Shown one piece after another: positions 1 through 11,329 of a DNA stretch of 64,000 bases. The stretch comes from Macrocystis pyrifera (taxonomy: Eukaryota; Sar; Phaeophyceae; Laminariales; Laminariaceae). The number at the start of each line of letters is the position of its first letter. The first letter of the stretch is position 1. The stretch lies in contig JASSKH010000003.1 in assembly GCA_031763025.1 (NCBI GenBank), positions 310,001 to 374,000 of the forward strand. The letters run 5' to 3'. A model generated the notes under the pieces. It was not told the origin of the DNA. It saw only the letters and a list, made by a program, of their open reading frames with translations, and searched no databases. The translations under genes were made by a program, and so were the position numbers.

Positions 1-1100
1 TAAAAAAAGTACACGCAGCGCGTGACGGATCGGCTGGCACGCTGGTACCTGGTACGGCTGCTATCATGGCCGGCGAAAGATGATTTCTGATCAAACATAG
101 TACTAGTACTTGTATAAAAGAAAATATCCAGTAATTCACAAGTAGTTCACAGCAGTATGCACAAATCAGACATCACATATACATGCACACACGCATACAT
201 ACATACTACATACATACATACATACATAAATATACACCCACACATAACGTTTGAGCGCGGTGTACACACGTACAAACACTGAAACCTACGAAAACACCCC
301 AGTTTTCAGTGATTTTGTAAGGCTTTTCCCAAAACCGGGGATTTTCTGATTATGTCCCCTGTTTTATCTTCAAGGCTGTCTGTCAAGGTGTTTGGTGGAT
401 TGTTGTCTGTCAAGGGGTCCGACGGCTGTCAACCGACATCTTTGATCTGCAGCAGGTTTCGCGGTCTACAACCATCATCGTCGGTGGGAGTTGGGAGTTG
501 GGCAGTAGAGGGAAAGGATGCTGCCTGGTTCCTAGTACCATGAAACGACGTAACCTTTTCCTATATGTCTGTAAGTAGTGGTGACTGCTGTATCAGTTCC
601 TCCATGCATGACGCCATGGATTATGTCTTCGTCTTGGTGCATTCGTGCTCGAATTGTGTCTGGTGGCTGGGTTGTGACGAGTGAAAGGGTGGTCCTGGTC
701 ATAGGTGGTGAAATAATGTCGAGTACAGAGTGAAGAACACAATAACAAACTCAAAAGGTCCACATCGCTCATGGATCATGGACTCATGGATGCCCATTGT
801 TATGATACAACACGAGTCGGGTTGTAGGACGGTGGCTGGACGTGGATCTCACACACCCAAATCATCATCGGTTTCGATGCTTTCGTGTGATGCATTCCTT
901 CGCAGGCACGTGTATTCAACATACACGTTTGACGCAAGCAATGGTTGATGGTTCAAATTTGCACTGCGCCGGGTGCTTAGCACTTCCTCGACTATCGCTC
1001 TATAGAAGTTGGGTTTCTCCCGAAACGCACCGCGTTGTGCCCGAATATGGCGATTTGCAAAAAAAAAAAAACATCGACGCCTAACCGCGATTAAACATGA
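1..1100. other. non-coding left edge with (CATA)n
   Basis: No gene is recognised here. A CATA/CATACATA microsatellite lies at about 185-232. Short open frames are present on both strands, but they lack family motifs and splice-supported extensions. A TACCTGGTA word occurs near position 50. Confidence 0.5.
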
Positions 1101-1107
1101 ATAAATA

Positions 1108-1217
1108 CTATTACGGGGGACTATAGTAAATGGGACCAAATATTGTTAGTATTAATATGGAAATATATAGGTTTTTGTGTGTACCGTAGTGCTATGTACT
1201 TTGGTCCTCCGTAATAC
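1108..1217. mobile_element. hairpin MITE, family A copy 1 (diverged)
   Basis: Begins with TATTACGGGGGACTATAGTA and ends with the inverted GGTCCTCCGTAATA. The interior carries the family core around ATATATAGGTTTTTGTGTGTACC, here in diverged form. Five further copies lie at about 30.4, 48.5, 49.4, 57.3 and 61.7 kb. No coding capacity, so any movement would be non-autonomous. Confidence 0.7.
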
Positions 1218-2735
1218 TAGTGTAATGTCGCACCGTTCTTGGCGCGATTTGCAAGGCTGGGTCCAGGCCGATTGGCGCCGGATGGCCAACGCCAGCCCAA
1301 GTCCGAGAGCTTGGCTAAGAAAAAGGTAAGGATCGGCTCGAACAGACCTGAGGACCGGTGGCCCAACTCTGGATGCGATTTTGACTCATGCCCAAGGAAC
1401 TTGGGTTCCTCGCTCCACACGTTTCGAACAGTTCTCGAACTAATAATAACACGACACACTACCATCCTGGCTCGCCATGGCAGTGGTTCGGGTAGCTTTA
1501 TTCCCCTCCGTTGTGGCCTGGAGCCCGGTCGGCAACCCGAGTATCCTCCACCTAGGATAGGTACTGTAGGTTTGTGCTATTAATAGTACAGTTAGTATTT
1601 GTGCCAATTACTGCTGTATTGGCGAATAGAATAATTTGTGATAATTGCTATTGGCCTAAACTCGCGCCGCTCGAAAAAAAAAAAAAGGAATCAACGCATC
1701 CCGAGAAAATTATGTACGCGGTGCACCACTTCGGGACTGCTTCCTTAAAACTCGTAGCTACCCACACTACCCACCTTCCCTCTGTCCTTCATTGCCCCCC
1801 CCCCCCTCCCGGTGGTTTCATGAATTAATGGTGGCAGGGTGCACGGTGAGGGATTTGAGGTCTACAAGTATGTGCGACGTACATACGAACGTAAACATGA
1901 AAAAATATTCTATGATATGGGATATACCACAGCCGACCGGCCCTGTTCGAGCAAATATGTACCTGGTATCATATGATAGATATTATACTGGTACCTAGTA
2001 TGTAGCAAATAGCAAAAAGCAAATGAACAAGACGAGCAACATGTTTTTACGAGTATCTTCATTTTTACGTACCCAGTCTATTTTGACAGGTCACACACAG
2101 CAGGGCCGGTATGCAGCAGTATAACACCGATAAAGGCACCTCCCCGTTGATAACTTTCTTTCTCACCTTGGAAAATAAAAAATATCATCACCGGGGGTGC
2201 TGTTTTAGAGAGGGATGTGGTATGGGGGAGTTGATAACGAGGGAGTGTGTTAACGGGACGTCGGTTGCCAACGAGTGCGAACAGACTCGGCCACACGACA
2301 GGGGGTGTGACAACGAGGGTGTGTGCTATTAATAGTGGTATGTTTGATTGCTATGGAGTGTGAACAGACTCCGGCAGACTGCAGGGGGTGCGATAACAAG
2401 AGGGGGGGATACAGGGGGTATACCAAGAAGGGGGGCGTGTTAACAAGGGGTGTTCTAATGCATCAGGGTTTTGGGTCTTAAGCCAGTTTTATTTTTCATT
2501 CCCACGCCATATACGCCGGTGACAGCAGTAAGGCCCACTCTTGTACCGGCAACCCGGGGATGACACTAATAAACATCGCCCTTCTGCTATGTTGGAGAAA
2601 GGTTACCGGTACCGGTGTCACATTCGAAAACGAAACTCCTGAGGGTTGCACCTCAGACCTCAGAGGCCCTGTCCCACCGAAAAACTGACTGCTGACATAT
2701 CGATCAAAAACCGTTCATTCTGGCCCCAACACTGG

Positions 2736-2840
2736 TCGCTCCGGTAGCCTAGTGGTTACCCTCGAATGATGCTATTATTGATTAATATTAGTAGAGTTGA
2801 CTGATTATTTGAGTTGAAATCCAACCGCCCGTGGTGACAC
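2736..2840 (+). repeat. possible tRNA-derived SINE head
   Basis: GGTAGCCTAGTGGTTA resembles a tRNA D-arm/A-box. About 80 bases later TGAGTTGAAATCCAACC resembles a T-arm/B-box. The sequence between them does not fold into a clear anticodon arm, so this is not called a tRNA. A tRNA-derived SINE promoter is the likeliest reading, at low confidence. Confidence 0.3.
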
Positions 2841-2927
2841 TAGTTTCTTTACTTTCAAAATCATAAACAAATCAGATGCTGAGAGCGCGTAGCATGGGTT
2901 GGCGCAATTCGATGCCGTAATAGTCGA

Positions 2928-3100
2928 CGAGGGAAGAAAGGGCTCGAGTTTTCTCTGTCGCGATACTAATGATGACTATTAGTACTGAAGGCACGAACAG
3001 CAGAAGTGTTCTACTGCTCTAGTGGGGGGGGGGGGGAGAGCCTTCTGCGTGACCCCGGATCTGAGTTACGAATACTAATGGGAGGGAGAGAGAAAGAAAA
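2928..3100 (+). repeat. dispersed repeat B, copy 1
   Basis: The segment from GAGGGAAGAAAGGGCTCGAG through GGGAGGGAGAGAG recurs almost unchanged at 36368-36540, inside an intron of the large gene. A weaker third piece lies near 32.70-32.77 kb. The main differences are in the G-run in the middle. No coding content is seen, and the termini of the element are not resolved. Confidence 0.75.
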
Positions 3101-4946
3101 ACCGGCCAAGATTGGCGAACTACTGTGAATGTGAAGGAAAAACAAAAAAAAGAAAACACCAATCACTGAAAACACCGGAACCGAATACCGATACTGCTGC
3201 TGCTGTACATACCATGCGCGTTGTTTTGTAACTATCACATTCGTGATTGGCCACAAAACAACCGTACCCGTGCCCTTGGCGGCATCAAACGAAAAAAAAA
3301 AAAACACACAATTAACTCTGATTCAGGCTGATACCGGTTTCCATACCATTGCGTGCGTGTTGTGGTATACTTTGGAGTTAGACACGTTTTCAGGCGTACG
3401 TCCGAAGGGGGGGTGGTATTCAACGTACCCCGAAGACGAAGTGACGGCGAAAAAAACAATTAAAAATATATGCCCCAGGGGATGCTATTGTAGGGGGGGG
3501 GGGGTTCAAGGGGGTGTGCTATCATCCGTGTTATACGGGGTACTATTGATACAGCTTACGTAGTACAGGACACCTCTTAATAACTAAAAACAGGAAAGCT
3601 GGTCCAGGCTAGATTTCACATTTCTTAGACACACGAAATTCAGTGTTTACTGATCCCGAATTTCCTACGTCCTGTAAATCTCAGCCTATAGTTGCTCGTT
3701 TTCTTAGTCTCAGGTATGTACCACGTATTTATGATAGGCCTATATTCATACTGCTGTACTACAGCAGTAAAACTCTGTATATCCGCAGATTCCGCGTCCT
3801 TCAGTTTGATCTCCTCCAAGTCTGATCGCCTGGTCGGTAGTCGGGGTTTTAGTTCGGAATTTCCGGGTGTTCGGGTAGGTACAGACAGCAGTAGTAGTTC
3901 GAGCTTTGACCATCATACACTGCTGGATGAAAACGTAAATACGATTCGATACTTTTGACACATATCGCTATGGCCGGTAAAATAATAAACGTTTGTGATC
4001 TGATCTGATGTGCTATGAGTATCAAAGGGGGATAATATTTACGGTCAGAGAGGCAACGCTCGACACATACCAAGGTACCAGTACGTACCAGTATCAGCAC
4101 GCCAAGCTACGTAACGCAGGGGAAACGTCTTGCACAGCGCCGTAAACTTCAAACTTGGGAATTTAAATCAACCCAAGAGCAGCTCAACGCCGTTGGTGTT
4201 CGCAATACTACTGCGACACTGCTGCACTCGTCCAGTGCAACAGTACTTCGAACATTCAGTGTGTGCGCATTCCACCAGTTGAAATAGAAGTATGATCTGC
4301 GTGACTCTACGTACGGAGCTGGCACGTGGCATACGCTCGAGCATCTACCCGTGGTAGTTCATAGCAGGTACCACTCAGGTACCAGGTACGTACATGATTG
4401 TACCCCAGGCATGTGTACAACATATACATATATGTGAGTCCATATAAAACCGTACGGGTAGTACCCACCATCGAAGTATGATTATTAATATTAGTATCAC
4501 ACACAGCTTGCGAAGATGAGTTTCGACCAAAAATCCTCCATCTCACGACTAGCTGTTGTTTTTTGTTTCACAAGCACGTGAAAGGTGAGAAGAAGGCCAG
4601 CACGACAGCACACACGGAGAGAGAGGTGGGTGATGAGAGCGCACACACAGGAAAAGGAGGTTGTTGGTACAAGTACGAGTATACCGGGCATTTTTTGGAC
4701 TGGGACCACATGCATCAGACACGTCCACAAGATGTAGTACGAACTCTACTCTACTCTTCTAGGCCTACGGCCGAGTTCTCCCGGATTCACGAAAAAAAGC
4801 AATCGCACCCCGAACACAGGAAGTGCCTCAGGCCGGACATCACCAACGATCATAACCACGCGCGACGATGAGCATGAAAGACGCTGCAGAGGATGCCCGT
4901 ACATAAAAGTCTCTCGGCAGAAGGCATGAGACAGCACTCGACTCAC

Positions 4947-5236
4947 ATCATCTTCCTGCATTCTGTTGCCCTGTGCCTTCAAGCTCGCCGCGATTTCCTG
5001 GCCTTTCTCGAAGAGCGCATCCACCTCTTCCAGCAAAGGAGACAGCGTATCCTGCAGCAGCAGTGCCGAGGTATTCCCGTGGGCGAAAGGCGTCTTGCCG
5101 AGGGCACCCTTGGGTGCGCTCCGATCGAATCCATCCGCCGGTGGTGCCTCTGATACTGATACTGCAGCTGCCGATACTGCCGATGAAACCATAGATGATG
5201 GTGGCCGACTGCGCCTAAGAAGGTTGCTGCTGCTGT

Positions 5237-5267
<31 letters not shown>

Positions 5268-5396
5268 ATCTTGGACCTCCGTCCTAGTGTTTCTCCCGGG
5301 AGTTTTCCGGCTGTTTTCGTACTCGCGTGCCTCCTTCACAGCAGAGCTCAGCCCCGAGAAGCTAGGCAGCGTGGGGCTTCGCGCCTGGTTCATCAT
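4947..5396 (-). CDS. probable first exon of a Ser/Asn-rich hypothetical protein
   Basis: I do not recognise this protein. The minus-strand frame is open from about 5480 and the first ATG is at 5396, giving MMNQARSPTLPSFSG. It could instead be an internal exon starting near 5474, after TTTTGTTAG. A low-complexity Ser/Asn tract at 5222-5268 is encoded by a TGC/TGT triplet repeat. It is followed by an Ala/Val-rich stretch and a helical acidic segment containing SPLLEEVDALFEKGQEIAAS. A strong donor (GTGAGT) follows the codons for QEDD at 4947, so the protein should continue in a downstream exon (below 4.9 kb) that I could not place with matching phase. Reading through the donor stays open to 4746 but looks less like coding. 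Codon use and the amphipathic tail favour a real gene. No domain can be named. Confidence 0.5.
5222..5268. repeat. TGC/TGT triplet repeat
   Basis: Imperfect (TGC)n run inside the probable exon. On the minus strand it encodes the Ser/Asn tract. Confidence 0.85.
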
Positions 5397-5480
5397 GCCC
5401 CTGGTATCTCCCCCTCTCTCCTTGCTTGGTCCCGTCGCTCTTAGCTTTAGGCTCGAGTCGAGATGCACGCTTGCTAACAA

Positions 5481-7362
5481 AAGCTGTGGTCTTTCGTGTT
5501 TATCTCTGATTTTCCGTCAATTTCTGGCGGCGCGGCTGCGCTCGCATTGCGTCGGGTCTAATGCTGAAGCGTGTCCCGTTACCGCGGGCCTAGGTGGCTT
5601 CAAACGCAGCTAAAGGACGAGCAGCGGTGCGAGCATGTGGTTGTGCCGGTCTCCGATGCAGGCGAGCTCCGTATTGTATTGTGCGACCTCTACGATATTT
5701 TCCGTAGTTGCTCTCTGACGGATCCGGACACCCTTGAGTTCTACTGCTGGCTTGTGGGACTCAAATAGAACATTCTAGAATGTCTTCAAGATCCTTTTTT
5801 GTGATATCTCCAATCCCGATCCACGCTCTCCGAGATCTCGTACACAACACCATACGGGATATCCATGGTATATCATATCGTATCCTGTACCCTGTACTGG
5901 TACTACTCATGAACCGGCATGATGCACGTAAATCGAAATGCTCCTCCTTCTTCCCACTCCTCACTCCTCCTCCTCCTCCTCCTCCTCCTCCTCCTCTTCT
6001 CGCTCTTTTTGCTCTGCCGGGGCGAAACAGAGAGTGAACGGCATGTGAGCAGCGATTGGCCATTCTTCATCAAGATCGTTATTTTGTGTGTATCATATTA
6101 ATACGTACAAGGCTGGTACGATGGGAGTAGAGTATACTCGGGAAAAACATGTCGTTTAAAACTACTCCAAGTACGAGTGGTAGGCAAACGGTCACTGATG
6201 TGTCTACTGCGGTATGCGCTTTTTTCTGGCACGTGACAATTGCTTGCTGCTGCTTGTTTGCTGCTGCGTTCCGTCAAGCACACACTGGTACATACTGGTA
6301 TCATACAGCCTTGTACATAATGCAGAGCAGCAGCAGCCGTGTTGGCACGAAGTACTACTACTGCTGTGTATTTTTCAAGTAAAAGTTGTGAACACGAACG
6401 AACATAATATAAAAAGATCAAAAGTGGGCGCTACGAGTCTGGGTACGACAGCAGTAGTATTGTACTGTAGTACTCACTGCGGTACCTGGTAGGTGCTAAT
6501 AGTAGTATTTAATAATATTAATACTATGAATAATAAAGTTGCATCCATATATCCATGCAAGTACTTTCGTTCCTACCTGGTACCACCCAAGCACGAGTAC
6601 TCCATCCCAAGTGCAATTGTATGTTGTTGTCATTCGCTATAATACCTGGTACTTACTGCTGTATACAGTGAAACGTGGGCGCGTTTGTAAAAGTAGTCGT
6701 TTGCTCTCGCACCGTCCGTACAATTATTGCTACAAAGAAAGCCAGGTATGCTGTATAGGTACAGCAAGCAGCACATGGAGAAATACATTTAGCTCATCAT
6801 CAGAGGCCTCTCGCCCCGTTTCGTGTAGACCCAAGTTACTGTTTGCTGTTCCTGTATACAGCAGTATACTCGTGAGTAGAATCAACTTAATGATATTAAT
6901 ACTACTCTTTAGCTGCTGGTGTTGCTGCTGCCAAAGAAATCAACGACCAACTGTTTAGTGGAGGGAGTCGAGAATAAGGACATGCCGGGGGGGGGGGATC
7001 TCAAGCGAGGTACATATGCACCTCACGCACAGCAACGATTTATTGTTTATGTGCTCCTCCAATCCTGGTATCGTGAACGCTCCTCTTACACATCAATGAT
7101 TTTCAGCATTATTATGCGTGGGGGCACTTGTATCATCTCCCATAAATGCCGTGCGTACGACGTTGTGCGATTAAGGTGTACATCATGCCATCATAAAGTA
7201 TTTTCATTATTCCTCCTCAAGTTTCGAACAGTAGTACAGTACTGTAGTGCAGATAATACCAGTACCCGCACGGCGAGCATTGCGGCCTGGAAGCCTCCTA
7301 CCCGTAGGTGGACCCGCAGCACGGTTACGACGTGACGAAATGGAGGTGGCGGCGTATTGTTA
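5481..7362. other. non-coding, microsatellite-bearing stretch
   Basis: No gene is recognised. A (CTC)n run lies at about 5964-5997. Several TACCTGGTA and TACTGCTGTA words cluster between 6480 and 6870. The open frames here are shadows of these low-complexity runs. Confidence 0.5.
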
Positions 7363-7582
7363 TGGTATCCCCTTTCCCCTGTTGCGGCGTTGTGATTTGT
7401 AGCAAGTGTCCTCACCGAAGGCATTATCGCCTGCCTGAAAGATTAATCTATCGCCCCTTTTGCTCAAAAGGCATCCGGCTAGGCAAGCAAGCAACTAATA
7501 CAAGAAACGATGATCTTCAAGCAATCGTCAAGCATCTTGTGTGAGTGAACAGAGCAGAGCCAGAGACATACTTGCTAGCAGT
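7363..7582. repeat. LTR-like direct repeat, left copy
   Basis: Runs from GGTATCCCCTTTCCCCTGTT to about GCAGT and matches 11096-11329 in direct orientation. The pair brackets a retroelement remnant, so these are probably its LTRs. For the minus-strand element this would be the 3' copy. Exact termini and target-site duplication are not resolved. Confidence 0.6.
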
Positions 7583-7916
7583 CTTAACACTGGCGTCGAC
7601 GGCAGGGCATGGGTTGTATTGGCCGTGCGTTCGAACTCACGTCCACTATAAATACGATTTTTTAGGAAAAATTCGAATTTCCTCGTGTCAAGAATCTTAT
7701 AAAACACTCTTCCTGGGGCCCCAGAGACGGTTAAAACTTGGTGCGTACGACCCCACACCAAGACCAAGGACCCCATTGTTTTGAAGAGGGGGGGAGTGTT
7801 ATGAGGCTTCGATTGGTTAAATAACTAGTTAACCTTCACCAGTAGCCCAACGGACTAAGATCTTAATAAATGACTTTACGCAACGTCACGACGACCCCGG
7901 CCCTTCTCCGTCAATT

Positions 7917-10900
7917 TTGACTGCCCCTTTGGCTTCCACCTCCTATGCTTTCCGCGCAGGCACCTCTTCTGCCATTAACGGGACACTCCATGCCGCTGTG
8001 GGATCAAGCCAGGAGCCAAACTTCGCCTCTTCCGATGAGGAGCTAAAGCTACCCCCCGCCAACGCGGACATCCCTTCGGGCATAGGCTCAGCCGGTGACG
8101 ACCCCCTTGGCTCTTCTCTGGCAGCGGCGGGGAATGGCGACTCTTCTCTGGCAGCGGTGGAGAGCGGCGAATTTTCTCTGGCAACGGCGGGGAGCGGTGA
8201 CTGTATTCGGGCAGCGGCGGGGGACAACTCCGGTCTGCCAAAAATCCCCTTCATCTACTAGGACTTAATGCCACCCAAAGAATGTTCCGGGCTGGGCATG
8301 ACCTTATGCAACAAAGTCGTCGCGAACTAGGCGTCGACCCGGCACACGTCAGAGAACTCAGCCAAGACACTGCCCAACTGGGTGATAGCGGTTGGCGTCC
8401 AACCAGGACCGTGCATATCAAACGCGATTTCGCGCATGTGCGACGGCAAGCGGTCCATAGATGTAGAAAGCTCGTGCGCTGGTCGGCGCTCGATTGTGAG
8501 GGCATGGCAGGAAAAGGGGAGCGGTCGACAAGCGAAGTCAAAGACGCCTCGAGTTCGCCGCATATCGGAGCTGTTTCGTCGCGCAAAAGGTAGACGAAGG
8601 AATCCAGGCACTGTGGTGGTGGGGGCCGGTCCGGGTTAATCGAAGAAGCGGAGACTGGGCCTGAAACAGTGAAGTGGTTTGCGTTAGTGTCGTAAGCAAG
8701 TAAAGAAGGAGTTGGAGTGTCGGGCAGGACCTCCAGGGGGACTCGTAGCAGCTGGCTAAAGGATGTGCCGAGCAAGGCGCCTGGCTCCAAATCCTTGACG
8801 CCGATTAATGGGATGAGCTGGCGGTCATTTTCCACAACGTTTTCTTCCGCAGAAAAATCAGCGGCCGCCTGCAGCATGTTGACGAGGTAGCAAACAGCAA
8901 GGCTAGGGCACATTACTGCGGACCAAATCGACATGGAGCAGTCGATGGTCGTGAGACGGGGTGATGCCGGTGTCATCCACATAGAGCAGGTGTAAGCAAT
9001 CAGGGCGGGCCGAAGAGTCGGGAATAAACACTGCCGCGGTATGTAATCCTGGGAGCGACAGCGTGAGCTCGCCGAAAACCGGATTATTTATTGGGCAGGT
9101 ATCCATCGTACGATAGGAGCAGTCCTGGAACCGCATCCAGCTGTTGCGTCCGAGTAGCACGTCGTGTTGCATAGCTTCAGGTGGGATGACGTATGCCCAT
9201 TCGGTGAGTGATGCCGTTGGTTAGTCGTCGTCGAAAAACTGTGCTCGTAGGCGTACTGCAGCATAGCCTTCGAGAGGCGGGGACTTGCCAAACCCTCCCC
9301 AGGACCGGGGTAGGGTGTGATATTCACAGACGGCAGAGGCAGCATCCACGCGTTTCATGCTTTCTAACGCGTGGGTGATGAACGTTTGCAGCAAGCCCGT
9401 ATCCAAGAGGGCGACACATACGAGCTGCACGGCAGCGGGGCCACTGTGGATCCTGATTTTACTGAAGCAAGAGTCGTCTATCGTTGCTAGACTAGCAACA
9501 AGACAAGGCCCTTGATTGTCGAGCAAGGGAGGGTGCTGACCGGAGTGGGCAATGTTCAAGCAATTACATCGCCTCGGCGGTCCGATGGCACGTTTGGTAG
9601 AGAGTCGGGGCATCCCGACAGAGAGGCGGCTGCTGACCTGTCACTAGGAGACAGCCGGTGTCGGTTCGAAGGGTCGATATCGAAGATGTAGTGTCTACTT
9701 GAGGGCGAGGCGGCCTGGGGAGACAAGAGTAGGTGGCACATCGGTGACGGCGCGCGATCGCGGAAAAAAACGCACGGTGTGCAGAATCTTGCCCAGGGAA
9801 TTTAAGCTACGCCACAGGGGCGCTTGGCGTACGGAAAATTGTCGGCCTTGTATCCGATGCCCCATATGGGATCGTAAGGGCTAGCTTCTTGGAGAAGTCT
9901 GTCGCCTGTATCCAAGAGATGAGTTCGCATGGCTGGAGTTGGAGCAAAAACTTGGCGTAAGAGCCGACAAGCACCAAATTTTCTCGCTTACGTTTCCACA
10001 GGGCGATATCGAAGTCACAGATTTTTCGTCCATGTTCCTGGTCCAGGCGAGGGCATGACACGCGCATTTTGTGTTATAGAGTTTAGTGGTTCCTGAAGAA
10101 GCAGCTCGTTTCCTCAGCTAGAAACTCTTCGCTGCAGGAAAAAGAGATGCCTTCAACCGTAAAACGGGAAGGCGTCCATGGCGAAAAGCGAGAGGGAGGC
10201 TGCCAGAAGAGCACGATGTCGTGCGTACTCTTGGAAAGCATCGAACGTGGCGGTATCCATTGTCGCGTGAGCAACCCCGAGCGGTATGTCATACACACAC
10301 CCGGAAAAGCAGTTGAAGGTCTCCCTCTCTCTGGGAAACTGGTCCCAGTCTGCCTCTGGTCGTACCAGAGCCTAGAATCGGGGTCGGGACAGAAGGCGCA
10401 TTCGCCTAGACTGGTCGTGTCTGCGGTTCCCGAGACATTTTGAAAAGGGGCAGGGGGCTCCCGACTGGCCTGCCTTGGCTGGGTGGGCGAGATATCCGGC
10501 ATGTTGGTGGGAGGCCTTTGACAGCAAAATGTACTGTCAGCACTGCCTGAGCGGCACCCGGGGTCTGTTGTTTCAGATCACCTCGTCGCGACTCGTCTGG
10601 GAAAAGAAGGGCGCACTCTGGCGCCAAGGGTGTAGCGGCGGATAAGTCCTGTGGGGGACACGTGTCGTCATGTGGGGGACATTTGTCCTCCATCGGCTCA
10701 TTGGCCTCCGACGAAGCGCGGGGGGTCGAGGAAGAATCTCGCGCTTCGCTCAGGTCAAGATGAAAATTGGAGCTGGCAACACGCCGACAGTCTTCTTTGA
10801 TAGTGCGCAGCGTGAGATTCCGACCGGTCTTGCGTGAAGACCGCGAGTGGAGCACCCGTGGCGATTTCGATGGTCCTGTGCTCCCGTACCCGCACCACAA

Positions 10901-11011
10901 GACGACCCTCACACCCTGGGCGTAGGTCGCCGTGTACACGTTCAATCGGCTTCTGCCCCGCAAGTTAAGAGTGGTAGGAGTGGGCTGTGAAGTGCCGCAT
11001 CTTCGATTCAT
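7917..11011 (-). pseudogene. decayed Ty3-like gag-pol remnant
   Basis: Read on the minus strand between two direct repeats. Frames at 11011-9800 are gag-like (Ser/Pro-rich, then a helical segment with CDFDIALWKRKRE). A retropepsin core follows near 9.4 kb (VALLDTGLLQTFI, with the catalytic DTG). After a frame change, its C-terminal LLGRNSWMRF motif lies near 9.1 kb. A short stretch with QLGSVLAEFSDV near 8.35 kb resembles the linker that precedes reverse transcriptase in Ty3 elements. Reverse transcriptase, RNase H and integrase are otherwise missing, and stops and frame changes interrupt the rest. The element is therefore internally deleted and dead. The family call rests on the protease and linker motifs. 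Confidence 0.6.
8100..8225. repeat. about 30-bp minisatellite in retroelement remnant
   Basis: Four imperfect units built on TCTCTGGCAGCGGCGGGGAG. On the minus strand they encode repeats of a SPPLPEK-type motif. Confidence 0.75.
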
Positions 11012-11095
11012 TCTCCAAAGTCTCCAGATGGGCTTGGTTCCCGCCTGATCATTTATGAATCTACATATACGGCCCTTTAGGGTGGGCTAGTGTTG

Positions 11096-11329
11096 CGGTA
11101 TCCCCTCTTCCCTGTTGCGGCGTTGTGATTTGTAGCAAGCGTCCCCTCATGATACCTGGCAGGTGTTGTCGCCTGCCAGGAAGATGAACCTCTCGCCCCT
11201 TTAGCTCGAAGGCTTGCGGCGAGAGGCAAGCAAGCAACTACGTACTACAAGACACTATGATGTTCAAGCAATTATCAAGCACGTTATGTAAGTGACCAGA
11301 GCAGAGTCAGAGGCACACCTGCCAGCAGT
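11096..11329. repeat. LTR-like direct repeat, right copy
   Basis: Matches 7363-7582, sharing the blocks CTGTTGCGGCGTTGTGATTT and GCAAGCAAGCAACTA. It would be the 5' LTR of the minus-strand remnant. The copies have diverged substantially, suggesting an old insertion. Confidence 0.6.
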
